Shown: piece by piece, positions 16,032-25,134 of the stretch | How positions within the stretch are numbered: the stretch's first letter is position 1 | Layout of the letters: each line of letters opens with the position of its first letter | Assembly (NCBI GenBank): GCA_046350295.1 | Contig: JAXMAR010000001.1 | Span: 248,001-312,000 of the forward strand | Length of the DNA stretch: 64,000 nt | Direction: 5' to 3' | DNA from: JAXMAR01 sp046350295 | Lineage (GTDB): Bacteria > Planctomycetota > Planctomycetia > Gemmatales > Gemmataceae | Translations under genes and position numbers: made by a program | Notes under the pieces: model-generated | Databases searched by the model: none | The model's input: the letters and a program-made list of their open reading frames with translations, nothing else | What the model was told of the DNA's origin: nothing

Positions 16032-17366
16032 ATGCCGCGCGACATCCTCATCATCGGCGGCGGCCTCGCGGGACTCGCCGCCGCCTCCGCCCTCGCTCCC
16101 CTCGGGGAACGTGTTACCCTCCTCGAAGCGCGCAACCGTCTCGGCGGCCGCGCCGGCTCCTTTCAGGACTCCGCCACCGGCCAACTCATCGACACCTGCC
16201 AGCATGTCAGCATGGGCTGCTGCACCAACTTCGCCCACTTCTGCCGCTCGCTCCACGTCGATTCCTGTCTCGCCCCGCAGAAGGCCCTCTACTTCATGAC
16301 CCCCGACCGCCGCGTCAGCCGCTTCCAGGCCGACCGCTGGCCCGCCCCTTTTCACCTCGCCCGCAGCTTCCTCTCGGGCCATTACCTGACGCTCGCCGAG
16401 AAGGCGCGCATCGCCTGGGGCCTTGCCGCGCTCCTCTTCGAGCCGCAAGACACCGATCCGCCCCTCGTCGACTGGCTGCTCGCCCATCGCCAGACCGAGC
16501 GGACCATCGCCCGCTTCTGGGGCCTTGTCCTCGTCAGCGCCCTCAATGAATCGCCGCGCCGCCTCGGCCTGCGCTACGCCCGCAAGGTCTTCCGCGACGC
16601 CTTCCTCGCCCATCCCCGCGGCTTCCAGGTCGAGGTCCCCACCGTCCCCCTCGGCGAACTCTACGGCCCCCGGCTACGCTCCGCTCTCGAGCGGCACGGC
16701 GTCCGCTTCCTCTTCCAGAAAAGCGCCCGCCGCCTGCTCCTGGACGGCGCCCGCGTGACCGGCTTGGAGCTGCGCGACGGCGCGACCCTCCACGCGGACG
16801 CCTATCTATCGAGCGTGCCGTTCGACCGGCTCCTCGATCTCCTTCCGACCGAGGCCGTCGCAGGAAACGCCTACTTTTCGAACCTGCGCCGGCTCGAAAC
16901 CTCCCCCATCACCAGCGTGCATCTCTGGTGGGACCGTCCCATCCTCGATCTGCCGCACGTCGTCCTGGTCGATTGCCTCGGGCAGTGGGTCTTCGCCCGG
17001 GATGGCGGATACGTTCAGGTGGTCGTGAGCGCCGCGCGCGAGCTGCGCGAGTTGGGGCATGACGAGATCGAACGCCGCATCATCGCCGAGCTGCGCGCTC
17101 TCTTTCCGAAAGCCGGGCGCGCGACCCTCGTGCGCAGCCGCGTCATCACCGAGCATGGGGCCACATTCAGCGCCGTGCCCGGCGTCGACCGCTGGCGCCC
17201 GCCGCAAACCTCGCCGCTCGACAACCTCTTCGTCGCCGGCGACTGGACCGCCACCGGCTGGCCCGCCACCATGGAAGGCGCTGTCCGCAGCGGCTACCTC
17301 GCCGCCGAGGCGCTGCTGGCGTGCGGGGGCGAGCGACGCCGCTTCCTGCGGCCGGACTTGACGTAG
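16032..17366 (+). CDS. hpnE: Hydroxysqualene dehydroxylase HpnE (FAD-dependent amine-oxidase-like)
   Basis: In hopanoid synthesis HpnC, HpnD and HpnE turn farnesyl diphosphate into squalene, with HpnE performing the last reductive step. The 444 residues begin with the FAD-binding motif DILIIGGGLAGLAAASAL and LLEARNRLGGRAGSF (~30-45). HVSMGCCTNF (~62) and PITSVHLWWDRPI (~293) are typical of the squalene-associated FAD desaturase group. The C-terminal FVAGDWTATGWPATMEGAV is the second FAD site. It starts ten bases after the selenoprotein stop and may be co-transcribed with it. hpnC and hpnD are not in the window. Confidence 0.88.
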   Translation: MPRDILIIGGGLAGLAAASALAPLGERVTLLEARNRLGGRAGSFQDSATGQLIDTCQHVSMGCCTNFAHFCRSLHVDSCLAPQKALYFMTPDRRVSRFQADRWPAPFHLARSFLSGHYLTLAEKARIAWGLAALLFEPQDTDPPLVDWLLAHRQTERTIARFWGLVLVSALNESPRRLGLRYARKVFRDAFLAHPRGFQVEVPTVPLGELYGPRLRSALERHGVRFLFQKSARRLLLDGARVTGLELRDGATLHADAYLSSVPFDRLLDLLPTEAVAGNAYFSNLRRLETSPITSVHLWWDRPILDLPHVVLVDCLGQWVFARDGGYVQVVVSAARELRELGHDEIERRIIAELRALFPKAGRATLVRSRVITEHGATFSAVPGVDRWRPPQTSPLDNLFVAGDWTATGWPATMEGAVRSGYLAAEALLACGGERRRFLRPDLT

Positions 17367-17372
17367 CGGCCT

Positions 17373-17418
17373 TCTTCATTCTTCATTCTGCATTCTGCCT
17401 TCTTCATTCTTCATTCTC
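17373..17418. repeat. Low-complexity TTCATTC/TGCATTC repeat
   Basis: A run of 6-7 base units (TTCATTC, TGCATTC, TTCTTCA). Related tracts occur at 38141-38208 and 46605-46650. It overlaps the end of the pdxA frame and provides its stop, adding about a dozen residues rich in Asn and Glu. Confidence 0.75.
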
Positions 17419-18428
17419 ACGCCCGCCAGCGCCGCCACCCGCGCCGCCTCGATCACCGAGCCCTGGTCCGCGATCCCCTTCCAGGCGATGTCGTACGCCG
17501 TCCCTGCGCCACGCTGGTGCGGACGATCGGCAAGCCCAGCGTGACGTTCACCGCCCGCAATCCGCTCAGCAGCTTCAGCGCGATGTGCCCCTGGTCGTGG
17601 TACATCGCGACGACGCCGTCAAACGCCCCGCGCTGCGCCTGCACGAACAGCGTGTCCGCCGGCAACGGCCCGGTCACATCGATCCCCTCTTCCCGCGCCT
17701 CCGCCACGGCCGGCGCGATGATCGTCCTTTCCTCGTCGCCGAAAAGCCCCCGTCCGAAGCGTGCGGATTGAGCGCGGCGACAGCCAGGCGCGGTTGTTTC
17801 CCGCGCATAGCTTTCGCATGACGCCGTCGAGCAGGTGGATTTTCTCGGTGATCGCCGGGGTCGTCACGTGCTCGAAGACGCGCCGCAGCGCCATGTGCAA
17901 GGTGACGTGGACCACGCCGAGGCCGTGCGGCACGCTGGGGCCGCGGGCGTAGAGCATCATGGCGTAATGACGGACCCCCGTCTTGTCGGCCAGGATCTCG
18001 GTGTGGCCCGGATACGGAAGACCCGCCGCGTACAGCCCTTCCTTGTGCAGCGGCAGCGTGACGATCGCGTCCGCCAGACCCGCGCGCGTCAGGTTGATGG
18101 CGTGGACCAGGAAGTCGAACGCCGCCCGCCCGGCCGCCGCGCTCACCGCGCATGGGACAACTGTCGAGAGGTCGATCCAGCGGTCCGCCAGCGCATCGAT
18201 CACGCCGGGCAGGCCGTGCGCCTCGTCCGGCGTCTTGACCGTCGCGATCTCGAACGGCGCCCCGACCAGTTCGAGCGCGCGGCGCACCCAGGCGCGGTCG
18301 CCGACGACAACCGGCCGGCACAGCGCGACCAGCTCCGGCCAGGCCTTGACCAGCACCTCCGGCCCGACGCCGGCGACGTCGCCCAGGGTGAACAGGATGC
18401 GGGGACGCGAGCGGCTCATTCCATCCAT
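17376..18428 (-). pseudogene. pdxA: 4-hydroxythreonine-4-phosphate dehydrogenase, interrupted by three single-base deletions
   Basis: PdxA oxidises 4-phosphohydroxy-threonine in vitamin B6 synthesis. Homology is clear along the full length: RILFTLGDVAGVGPEVLVKAW at the start, TLPLHKEGLYAAGLPYPGHTEIL in the middle with its metal-binding His, and AMYHDQGHIALKLL near the end. The frame changes three times: at ~17808 (AAGCTATG where AAGGCTATG restores frame), ~17745 (GGGGGCTTTT, one C short) and ~17508 (CAGGGACGG, one A short). Restoring one base at each gives an uninterrupted ~345-residue enzyme. The gene is either decaying or the sequence carries deletion errors in short homopolymers. The start may be 18428 or 18419. 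Confidence 0.85.
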
Positions 18429-18460
18429 TAAACAACAAAACGGCGTTCGTGCGGGGCGTA

Positions 18461-18545
18461 GCTGAAGTCGTGAGACTTCAGCGTGCGGCGCCTGTCTGAA
18501 CTCTACGACTTTGCCTGTCTGAACTCTCACGAGTTCAGCTACGAC
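18461..18545. repeat. Palindromic repeat pair CTGAAGTC-GTGA-GACTTCAG / CTGAACTC-TCAC-GAGTTCAG
   Basis: Two hairpins, at 18462-18481 and 18519-18538, each with 8-bp arms and a 4-base loop and each flanked by GTAGCTGAA or its complement. They sit between the pdxA start and the ygfZ stop. The TAG within the second unit is the ygfZ stop codon. Confidence 0.8.
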
Positions 18546-19623
18546 TCTGTGGGGGGATGAACGGTGTCGACGTCACCGTCGCCTCCCGAACGCCCGCCGG
18601 CGTCGCCACCGCCACGCTCATCCCCGGCTCCCAGGCGCCGCGCCGGAGGTATGCGAGCGCCACGGTCCGATCGAGGCGCGGCGAGAAGGCGGACGACGTC
18701 ACCTGCCCCACTTCCGTCTCTTCCCGGAACACCTGGGCTCCTCCCGCAAACGGTTCGGTCCCGGCCGCGACCAGGCCGAGCAGCAGACGGTTGACCTGCC
18801 CCCGGTCCCGCGCCATGACGATCGGCTCCTGTCCCAGGTAGCAGCCCTTGGCGTAGCTGATCGCCTGCGCCGCCCGATTCACCTCGACGACAAACCGCTG
18901 CTCGTCGATGTCCACGCCATAGCGCGGCGTCCCCGCTTCCAGACGCAGCGCCTCGAACGCTTCCGTTCCCGCGGGAAAAACGCCGGCCGCGCCGAACCGC
19001 TGCCACGTCTCCCCGGCGCGATCGACCGGCGTCCAGATGTCGAGCGCCGGAACGCTCAGGTCGTCGCGCCAACGGAGGAACGCGTTCGCGTTTTCCAGCG
19101 GCTGCATCGTCCAGGCCGGCAGCGGCGCTTTCACGCCCAGCAGCGAGGCCGCCCGTGCCGCCGCCTCCGGCCCGGCGACGAGGATCTGCGTCCAGTCCGC
19201 CGTGATGTCCGCAAGCTCCACCTGTTCGCTGATCAGGTAATGATCGAGATGAGCCAGGATCTTCTCGTTCTGCCCTGCCACCGCGTCCAGCCGGAACGTC
19301 GGCTCCTCCACGGGCAACCGGCACACATGCACATGGGCGACGACCTTCGCCTTGTTCGTGCAGAGGAACGCCTCGCAGCCGGCCCCGGCGCCAAGCCCCT
19401 TGATGTCGTTCGTGCACAGGTTCTGCAAGAAGCTCGCCGCCTCTTTCCCTTTCACCTCCACCCGGCCGTGGTGCCCCAGGTCAATCCGAACCGCCTGCCC
19501 GACCGCGCGCTCGTATTCTGCGCGCGCCGGCCCGAAGCGAACCGGGATCTCCCACCCCCCCTCGCCGCCGAAGACCGCATTCGCCCGGACATGCTCGCCA
19601 TGAAGCGCCGTCTGCCGACTCAT
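18535..19623 (-). CDS. ygfZ: Folate-binding YgfZ/GcvT-fold protein
   Basis: YgfZ proteins use tetrahydrofolate to support assembly or repair of some iron-sulfur enzymes. About 362 residues from the ATG at 19623. The protein has the GcvT-like folate domain (GRVEVKGKEAASFLQNLCTND, ~45-65) and the diagnostic motif YAKGCYLGQEPI (K-G-C-Y-x-G-Q-E) near residue 255, whose Cys is essential in characterised YgfZ. The C-terminal barrel is shown by VGQVTSSAFSPRLDRTVALAYLRR. It ends in a dispersed palindromic repeat that supplies the final codons and stop. It is convergent with nothing and follows pdxA in the same orientation. Confidence 0.88.
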   Translation of the reverse strand: MSRQTALHGEHVRANAVFGGEGGWEIPVRFGPARAEYERAVGQAVRIDLGHHGRVEVKGKEAASFLQNLCTNDIKGLGAGAGCEAFLCTNKAKVVAHVHVCRLPVEEPTFRLDAVAGQNEKILAHLDHYLISEQVELADITADWTQILVAGPEAAARAASLLGVKAPLPAWTMQPLENANAFLRWRDDLSVPALDIWTPVDRAGETWQRFGAAGVFPAGTEAFEALRLEAGTPRYGVDIDEQRFVVEVNRAAQAISYAKGCYLGQEPIVMARDRGQVNRLLLGLVAAGTEPFAGGAQVFREETEVGQVTSSAFSPRLDRTVALAYLRRGAWEPGMSVAVATPAGVREATVTSTPFIPPQSRS

Positions 19624-19655
19624 GCCACAGCCCCTCACCCTTTTGAGATTCTGCT

Positions 19656-19692
19656 CCTAATCCTAATCGTAATCTTAATCCTAATCGTAATC
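19656..19692. repeat. Hexanucleotide repeat CCTAAT/CGTAAT
   Basis: About six imperfect copies of a TAATCN-type hexamer between the divergent ygfZ and argJ starts. It places a short AT-richer block in the shared upstream region. Confidence 0.75.
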
Positions 19693-19760
19693 CCCTTCCG
19701 CAACCGCGCTCTTCGGTCCGGGAACCGCGTCACCCTTCCCCTGCCGCATATAATTCGGAC

Positions 19761-20951
19761 ATGGAAACCTGGCGCCTCCCCCGCGGCTTTCGCTACGCAG
19801 GCATTCACTGCGGCATCCGTCCCGATTCCGACCGCCTCGACCTCGCCCTGGTCGTGAGCGATGTCCCCGCCAGCGCCGCCGGCGTCTTCACCCAGAACCG
19901 CGTCTGCGCCGCTCCGGTCCAGATCAGCAACAAACGCTTGCCCCGCGGCGACGCCCGCGCCATCGTCATCTGCTCCGGCAACGCCAACGCCTGCACCGGC
20001 AAGCAGGGCCTCGCCGACGCCCTGCGCATGACCGAAAAGACCGCTTTCGCCCTGAGCTGCAAGCCGGAGCAGGTCCTGGTCTGCTCGACGGGAGTCATCG
20101 GCCGGCCGTTGCCGATGGACAAGATCGAACCCGGCATCGATCGGGCGGGCCAGGCGCTAGCCGCGGACGCCGCCGCTCTCGACAAGGCCGCCCACGCTAT
20201 CCTGACCACCGATACGCGGATCAAGGTCTCGACGCGGCAGATAAAGATCGGCGCCAACGAATACCATCTGGCCGGCTTCGCCAAGGGGGCCGCCATGATC
20301 GGCCCCAACATGGCGACGCTGCTCGCCTTTGTCCTCACCGACGCCTCCATCGCCCCCGCGGACCTCGACAGCGCCGCCACGAGAGCCGCGGCGCGTTCCT
20401 TCAACTGCATCAGCGTCGAGGGGCACACCAGCACCAACGACAGCCTCATCTTCATGGCCAACGGCTCGGGCCCGCATTTGATCGAGGACGGCCTGGCCCG
20501 CTTCGAGGAGGCCGCCGTCAGCGTCTGTACCGACCTGGCCCGCGAGATCGCCGGCGACGCGGAAGGGGGGTCTCACCTGATCACGCTGGAGGTCGAGGGC
20601 TTGCGGACCGAGCTCGAGGCGAAGCTCGTCGCCAAGACCGTCGCCGATAGTCCGCTCGTCAAGACCGCCTTCTTCGGGGCCGATCCGAACTGGGGCCGCA
20701 TCGTCTCCGCCGTCGGCTACTCGGGCGTGATCTTCGAGGAAGGCGACCTCTCCCTCTACATCGGTCCGCACCTGCTCTACGATCGCGGCGCCCCCAAGGC
20801 GTGCGACTTGAACATCGTCTCCGATTACATGAAGAAAAACCGTGAATTGAAGGTGCGCATCGTTTTCGGTCTCGGCACGGCGCGCTGCACTTTCTACACC
20901 TGCGACCTCACCTACGACTACGTGCGCATCAACGCGGAGTACACGACGTGA
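19761..20951 (+). CDS. argJ: Bifunctional glutamate N-acetyltransferase/ornithine acetyltransferase
   Basis: Recycles acetyl groups in arginine synthesis by moving acetyl from N-acetylornithine to glutamate. 396 residues, normal for ArgJ. It is self-cleaved into two chains at the Thr of KGAAMIGPNMATLLAF (~187), which is intact. Other family landmarks are SGNANACTGKQG (~73), CSTGVIGRPLPM (~115), FNCISVEGHTSTND (~215), FGADPNWGRIVSA (~305) and DYVRINAEYTT at the C-terminus. Whether it also uses acetyl-CoA cannot be told from sequence. It is divergent from ygfZ, and no other arg gene is present. Confidence 0.95.
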   Translation: METWRLPRGFRYAGIHCGIRPDSDRLDLALVVSDVPASAAGVFTQNRVCAAPVQISNKRLPRGDARAIVICSGNANACTGKQGLADALRMTEKTAFALSCKPEQVLVCSTGVIGRPLPMDKIEPGIDRAGQALAADAAALDKAAHAILTTDTRIKVSTRQIKIGANEYHLAGFAKGAAMIGPNMATLLAFVLTDASIAPADLDSAATRAAARSFNCISVEGHTSTNDSLIFMANGSGPHLIEDGLARFEEAAVSVCTDLAREIAGDAEGGSHLITLEVEGLRTELEAKLVAKTVADSPLVKTAFFGADPNWGRIVSAVGYSGVIFEEGDLSLYIGPHLLYDRGAPKACDLNIVSDYMKKNRELKVRIVFGLGTARCTFYTCDLTYDYVRINAEYTT

Positions 20952-21027
20952 TGTCCGAGTTGGACGCGTCGACGTCGCCTGGGACCGTCGCTTACGCTTC
21001 CGGCTCCGATGCCTGGGCCGCAACAGC

Positions 21028-21966
21028 ATGCCACCCGACACGCCCGCTTCTTGCTTCCTCGATCTCCAGGGCATCTCCCATTCCTACGGCCGCACGCAAG
21101 CCCTCGTGGACGTGACCGTCCGCCTCGACAAGGGCCGGGTCGGCCTCCTCGGTCCCAACGGCGCCGGCAAGTCCACCCTGCTCAAGATCCTCCTCGGCCT
21201 CATCCGCCCGGACGCGGGCTCGGGCGCCATCCTTGGCCACGACATCCGCACGGCCGGCCCCGCATTGCGCCGCGCCGTCGGTTTCATGTCCGAGGCGGAC
21301 GCTTTCGTGCCGGGCATGCGCGGCGTTTCCTATGTCGCCCTGGCCGGCGAGCTCTACGGCATGTCGCGCAAGCAGGCGCTGCGCCGCGCCCACGAGGTCC
21401 TCACCTATCTCGACCTCGGCGAGGCTCGCTATCGCAAGGTGGAGGAATACTCGACCGGCATGAAACAGCGCCTCAAACTGGCCCAGGCGCTCGTCCACGA
21501 TCCCCCCGCCCTTCTGCTCGACGAGCCGACCAGCGGCCTCGATCCCGCGGGCCGGCAGATGATGCTCGATCTGCTCCTGCGCCTGGGAACGGAGCACGGC
21601 AAGGCGCTGCTCTTGAGCACGCACCTCCTGGGAGACGTGGAAAAGACGTGCGAGGCGGTCATCATACTCCACCAGGGCCGCGCCCTTTGCCACGGCGAGC
21701 TGCCCAAGTTGATCCAGCGCCGTCAGGATCGTTACAGAGTGACATTCCAGAACGAAACGCCCAGCTTGCTGGAAGACCTGCGGCTTGAAGGGGTCCTGGT
21801 GTTGCAAGACAATGGCAGAGGCGAATACCGGGTCCGCGTGCCCCCCGGCTTTTCCACGCGGGCGTTCTTCATTCACGCTGCCCAGCACCAGGCGATGGTG
21901 CGCGGGCTGGTACCGGATGACGAGGACCTGGAAGAGCTGTTTCACCGCGTGATTGAAGGGAATTGA
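21028..21966 (+). CDS. ABC transporter ATP-binding protein (ABC-2 type)
   Basis: 312 residues with a complete nucleotide-binding domain: Walker A GPNGAGKSTLLK (~50), Q-loop region VGFMSEADAF, signature YSTGMKQRLKLAQAL (~147), Walker B ALLLDEPTSGLDP (~168) and H-loop LLSTHLLGDVE. Residues beyond ~215 form the C-terminal extension often seen in CcmA/NatA-type exporters. It is followed after an inverted repeat by an ABC-2 permease (22149) and probably pairs with it. The substrate is unknown. Confidence 0.9.
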   Translation: MPPDTPASCFLDLQGISHSYGRTQALVDVTVRLDKGRVGLLGPNGAGKSTLLKILLGLIRPDAGSGAILGHDIRTAGPALRRAVGFMSEADAFVPGMRGVSYVALAGELYGMSRKQALRRAHEVLTYLDLGEARYRKVEEYSTGMKQRLKLAQALVHDPPALLLDEPTSGLDPAGRQMMLDLLLRLGTEHGKALLLSTHLLGDVEKTCEAVIILHQGRALCHGELPKLIQRRQDRYRVTFQNETPSLLEDLRLEGVLVLQDNGRGEYRVRVPPGFSTRAFFIHAAQHQAMVRGLVPDDEDLEELFHRVIEGN

Positions 21967-22119
21967 CAAGTGACAATTGACAATTAGCAATTGAAAATTG
22001 CACTCATTGCCGAGGCGCAGCTCGCTGTCTGAAGACGCGTCCCAAGGCGAAAAACGGAGTCGTCGCAACTACCCCAAATTGGAAATTGCTAATTGTCAAT
22101 TGTCACTTGTCAATTCCCT
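21958..22119. repeat. 35-base perfect inverted repeat, AT-rich, around a ~90-base spacer
   Basis: The arm starting GGGAATTGACAAGTGACAAT (21958-21992) is repeated in reverse complement at 22085-22119. Arms are built from AATTGAC/AATTGTC units. It begins at the stop region of the upstream ATPase gene and ends 30 bases before the permease start, so a transcript would fold into a long hairpin. Confidence 0.85.
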
Positions 22120-22148
22120 TTTTCCGCGCCGTCCGCTGCCTGACGCCT

Positions 22149-23111
22149 ATGGCCATCCTCCTCCACTACCGCTCCTGGCACGGCGCCTTCCGCTCCAGCC
22201 TCTGGAGCGTCTGGCCCATCGCCCGCGTCGCCCTCGCCGGACTCTTGCGCAGCGGCCTGTTCTGGGTCCTTTACGCCTTCGGGTTGCTCCTTTTCCTCAT
22301 GTTCTTTTTCGGCAGTTTCCTGCTGGACTGGATCGAGGCGCAGCTCTCCGGCGGCAACGTGCAGATCGCCCAGATCGACCCGACACGCGTCTCGCGCACC
22401 CTCCGCAACCTCATCCGCATCCTCAACGGCAGCCAGGACACCTTCGCCTATTTCTTCATCTACCAGGGCGGCATGCTGATGATCATCCTCGCCCTGACCG
22501 GCGCCATGCTGGTCGGGAGCGACTTTGTCCGCCGCAGCGCCTCGTTCTATCTCGCCAAGCCGATCCATCGCTGGCATTACATCCTGGGGAAGTGTCTCGC
22601 CACCGGTGTCGTCATCAATCTGGTGACGACGCTTCCCGCTTTGCTGCTCTACGCCCAGCACGCCATGGGAGACTGGGACTACCTCGTCAACGTCGACTAC
22701 TTCACGCAGAACAACCTCGGCCGCGGGCCCGCCTCGTGGGAGCTGCTGCTGGGCATCCTCGGCTTCGCCATGGTCTTGACCTGCTTCTTTAGTATTATCC
22801 TGGTGACGGTGGCGGTCTGGATGCGCCGCACCATGCCGATCATCATGGTCTGGGCCTCCCTCTTCATGTTCCTCAGGCTCCTGTCCCAGGCCCTTGTCGA
22901 CCGGCTCCATTACGGCCCGCTCTGGCGCCTGATCGACCTCTGGAATAGCGCCTGCCTGCTCGGCTTCGCCTGCCTGGGTTTCGACATCGAGCAGATCTGG
23001 CCCGCGCCGCAGCCGTCCTACTGGGAAGCCGGGCTGTCCCTCCTCGGAGTTGCCATCGTATGCCTGATCTACCTGGACCGCCGCATGCGGAGCGTGGAGA
23101 TCGTCAGCTGA
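22149..23111 (+). CDS. ABC-2 type permease
   Basis: About 320 residues with six predicted membrane segments, including AGLLRSGLFWVLYAFGLLLF (~36-55), MLMIILALTGAMLVG (~115), ATGVVINLVTTLPALLL (~153), LGILGFAMVLTCFFSIILV (~203) and AGLSLLGVAIVCLIYL near the end. FVRRSASFYLAKPIHRWHYILGK matches the cytoplasmic coupling region of ABC-2 permeases (NosY/YhgE-like). The start at 22149 avoids residues encoded by the inverted repeat. It overlaps the next ATPase frame by ~50 bases. Confidence 0.82.
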   Translation: MAILLHYRSWHGAFRSSLWSVWPIARVALAGLLRSGLFWVLYAFGLLLFLMFFFGSFLLDWIEAQLSGGNVQIAQIDPTRVSRTLRNLIRILNGSQDTFAYFFIYQGGMLMIILALTGAMLVGSDFVRRSASFYLAKPIHRWHYILGKCLATGVVINLVTTLPALLLYAQHAMGDWDYLVNVDYFTQNNLGRGPASWELLLGILGFAMVLTCFFSIILVTVAVWMRRTMPIIMVWASLFMFLRLLSQALVDRLHYGPLWRLIDLWNSACLLGFACLGFDIEQIWPAPQPSYWEAGLSLLGVAIVCLIYLDRRMRSVEIVS

Positions 23112-24160
23112 TCGAGGACACGCGAACCAGCGAAACGAGAACCAGCGCGACGGCGCCAGCCGTCGGCGCCGCACGCGTCTCCTCTCCGCGCGTCCAGGCC
23201 CCGTCCCCTGCCCGTCCGCGTCCGGCCGAGCCCTTGCTTCTCTTCGACCACGTGTCCAAGTGGTACGGCCCGGTCATTGGCGTCAATCAGGTTACCCTCG
23301 AACTGCGCCCCGGCATCACCGGGCTCGTCGGCCACAACGGCTCCGGCAAGAGCACCCTGATGCGCCTCGCCGCCGGCCTGCTCCGCGCGGACATCGGCGC
23401 CGTCCGCCTCGCCGGCCTCGACGCCTGGTCCTGGCAGGCGAAACGCCACCTGGGCTACTGTCCGGAGCTGGATGTCTTCTACGAGGAGATGTCCGGCCGC
23501 CGCTTCGTGCAGACGATGGCCCGCTTCTGCGGCTACGCGACAGGCGAGGCACGCGAGCGGACCGAGCGCTGCCTTGAAATCGTCGGTATGCATGGCCGGG
23601 CCGACTTACCCCTTGCGGGCTACTCCAAAGGGATGCGGCAACGCATTAAGCTGGCGCAGGCGCTCGTCCACGATCCGGCGGTCCTGCTTCTCGATGAGCC
23701 CCTCTCCGGCATCGATCCGGTCGGCCGCCGAGAAATGATCGCGATCTTCCTCAAGCTGGCCGAAGACGGGAAGGCGTTGCTCGTCTCCAGTCATGAACTG
23801 GACGCGCTGGAGAAGTTGACCGACCGCGTCGCCATCATGTCGGCCGGACGCATCGCCGCGGTCGGTACGCTGCCGCAAATCCGCGACCTCCTCGCCGATC
23901 ATCCGCTCTCGATTCGCATCTCCTGCGACCGCAACCGCGACCTGGCCGGCTTCCTGCTCGGCCTCGAAGAGGTCGTCGGCATCGAACGGCCTGAAGGGGA
24001 CGAGTATTTGTTGATTCAGGCGACGAAGCCGCAGCAGTTCTTCGCCCGGCTCAACGGCCTGGTCATCGAGGAGCAACTGGAGCTGCGCCATCTGGAAACG
24101 CTCGACGAATCGACGGAAGATATCCTCGGCTACCTCCTCGGGGGACGGCCGCGCTCGTGA
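23060..24160 (+). CDS. ABC transporter ATP-binding protein (ABC-2 type), second copy
   Basis: Walker A LVGHNGSGKSTLMRLAAG (~94), Q-loop LGYCPELDVFYEEMS, signature YSKGMRQRIKLAQAL (~185), Walker B LLLDEPLSGIDPVGR (~207) and H-loop LLVSSHELDALEK are all present, giving an intact ATPase. The first ~58 residues are Pro/Ala/Arg-rich and unlike the family, so the true start may lie downstream of the overlapping ATG at 23060, but no better ATG/GTG is visible before residue ~58. Paired with the permease at 24211; together with the first pair it forms a four-gene export locus of unknown cargo. Confidence 0.86.
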   Translation: MPDLPGPPHAERGDRQLIEDTRTSETRTSATAPAVGAARVSSPRVQAPSPARPRPAEPLLLFDHVSKWYGPVIGVNQVTLELRPGITGLVGHNGSGKSTLMRLAAGLLRADIGAVRLAGLDAWSWQAKRHLGYCPELDVFYEEMSGRRFVQTMARFCGYATGEARERTERCLEIVGMHGRADLPLAGYSKGMRQRIKLAQALVHDPAVLLLDEPLSGIDPVGRREMIAIFLKLAEDGKALLVSSHELDALEKLTDRVAIMSAGRIAAVGTLPQIRDLLADHPLSIRISCDRNRDLAGFLLGLEEVVGIERPEGDEYLLIQATKPQQFFARLNGLVIEEQLELRHLETLDESTEDILGYLLGGRPRS

Positions 24161-24210
24161 GCGCAACGATGCTCACGCTGGATTCGTCATTGCTCATTCG
24201 TGATTCGCAC

Positions 24211-25134
24211 ATGTCCGTCCCCTCTCCCTGGCGCGCCTGGTCCTTCCTCCTCCTGCATAGCTGGCAGCGGCTGGCCCGCGCCCGCCTCATGCTCTGGATC
24301 GCGCTCGGTCTCCTCCTCCTCTTCGCCCTCGTCGTCTACGTCAACAGCAACCTCGGCCGCTATGGCATGGGCCACTGGCGTCTTCCGCGCCGCGGCGGGC
24401 CGACGTTCACCGAGCATCTGGAAAATATGCACGCGGCCGCGGCGCTGCTACGGACGGATGGCGCCGTGTCGCTGGAGTTCGCGGTCTACGGCTCGGTGCG
24501 CCACTTCGTCGACGACGGCAGCCGCTTCTACAACCTGTCGAACTTCATGGTCTTCTCGGTGTACGCGACCTTCCTCCTGCCGCTCTGGACTTTGAGCTTC
24601 GCGACCGAAGGGTTGGGCCGGCCGCGCGAAGTCGGGAATATCGCCTGGCTGCTGACCCGGCCGCTGCCGCGCTGGTCGGTCTACCTCGCCACCTTCCTCG
24701 CCGCCCTTCCCTGGTGCCTGCTCTTCAACGTCGGCGGACTCTGGCTGCTGTGCGCGGCGGCGGGGGACGTGGGGCGGCAGGCGTACGCGCTCTACTGGCC
24801 GGCGGTCCTGTGGGGGACGCTGGCGTTCGCATCGCTGTTTCACCTGATGGGCGCCTGCGTCCGCCGCCCCTCTCTGATGGCCCTGCTCTACGCCATGTTC
24901 CTGGAAAGCATCGCGGGCAATCTGCCCCGGCATTTCAAACGTCTTTCCATCAGCTACTACATGCGCTGCCTGATGTTCGATCGCGCCCACGCGTACGGCA
25001 TCCAGCCGGAAAACCCCGCCATTTATGTCCCCGTGTCCGGCGCTACCGCACTCGCCATGCTCTGGACCGTCACTTTCGTTTTTCTCGCGGTTGGAATGGT
25101 GGTGTTTTCGCGTCGTGAATATAGAGACGTTTAG
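24211..25134 (+). CDS. ABC-2 type permease, second copy
   Basis: About 307 residues with repeated hydrophobic helices: LMLWIALGLLLLFALVVYV (~25), FSVYATFLLPLWTLSF (~115), VYLATFLAALPWCLLFNVGGLWLL (~165) and ALAMLWTVTFVFLAVGMVVF at the C-terminus. The ATG at 24211 was chosen because the preceding codons come from an ATTCGTCATTGCTCATTCGT-type low-complexity repeat. The stop codon TAG lies in a GTTTAG that begins a family-2 repeat. Confidence 0.8.
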   Translation: MSVPSPWRAWSFLLLHSWQRLARARLMLWIALGLLLLFALVVYVNSNLGRYGMGHWRLPRRGGPTFTEHLENMHAAAALLRTDGAVSLEFAVYGSVRHFVDDGSRFYNLSNFMVFSVYATFLLPLWTLSFATEGLGRPREVGNIAWLLTRPLPRWSVYLATFLAALPWCLLFNVGGLWLLCAAAGDVGRQAYALYWPAVLWGTLAFASLFHLMGACVRRPSLMALLYAMFLESIAGNLPRHFKRLSISYYMRCLMFDRAHAYGIQPENPAIYVPVSGATALAMLWTVTFVFLAVGMVVFSRREYRDV

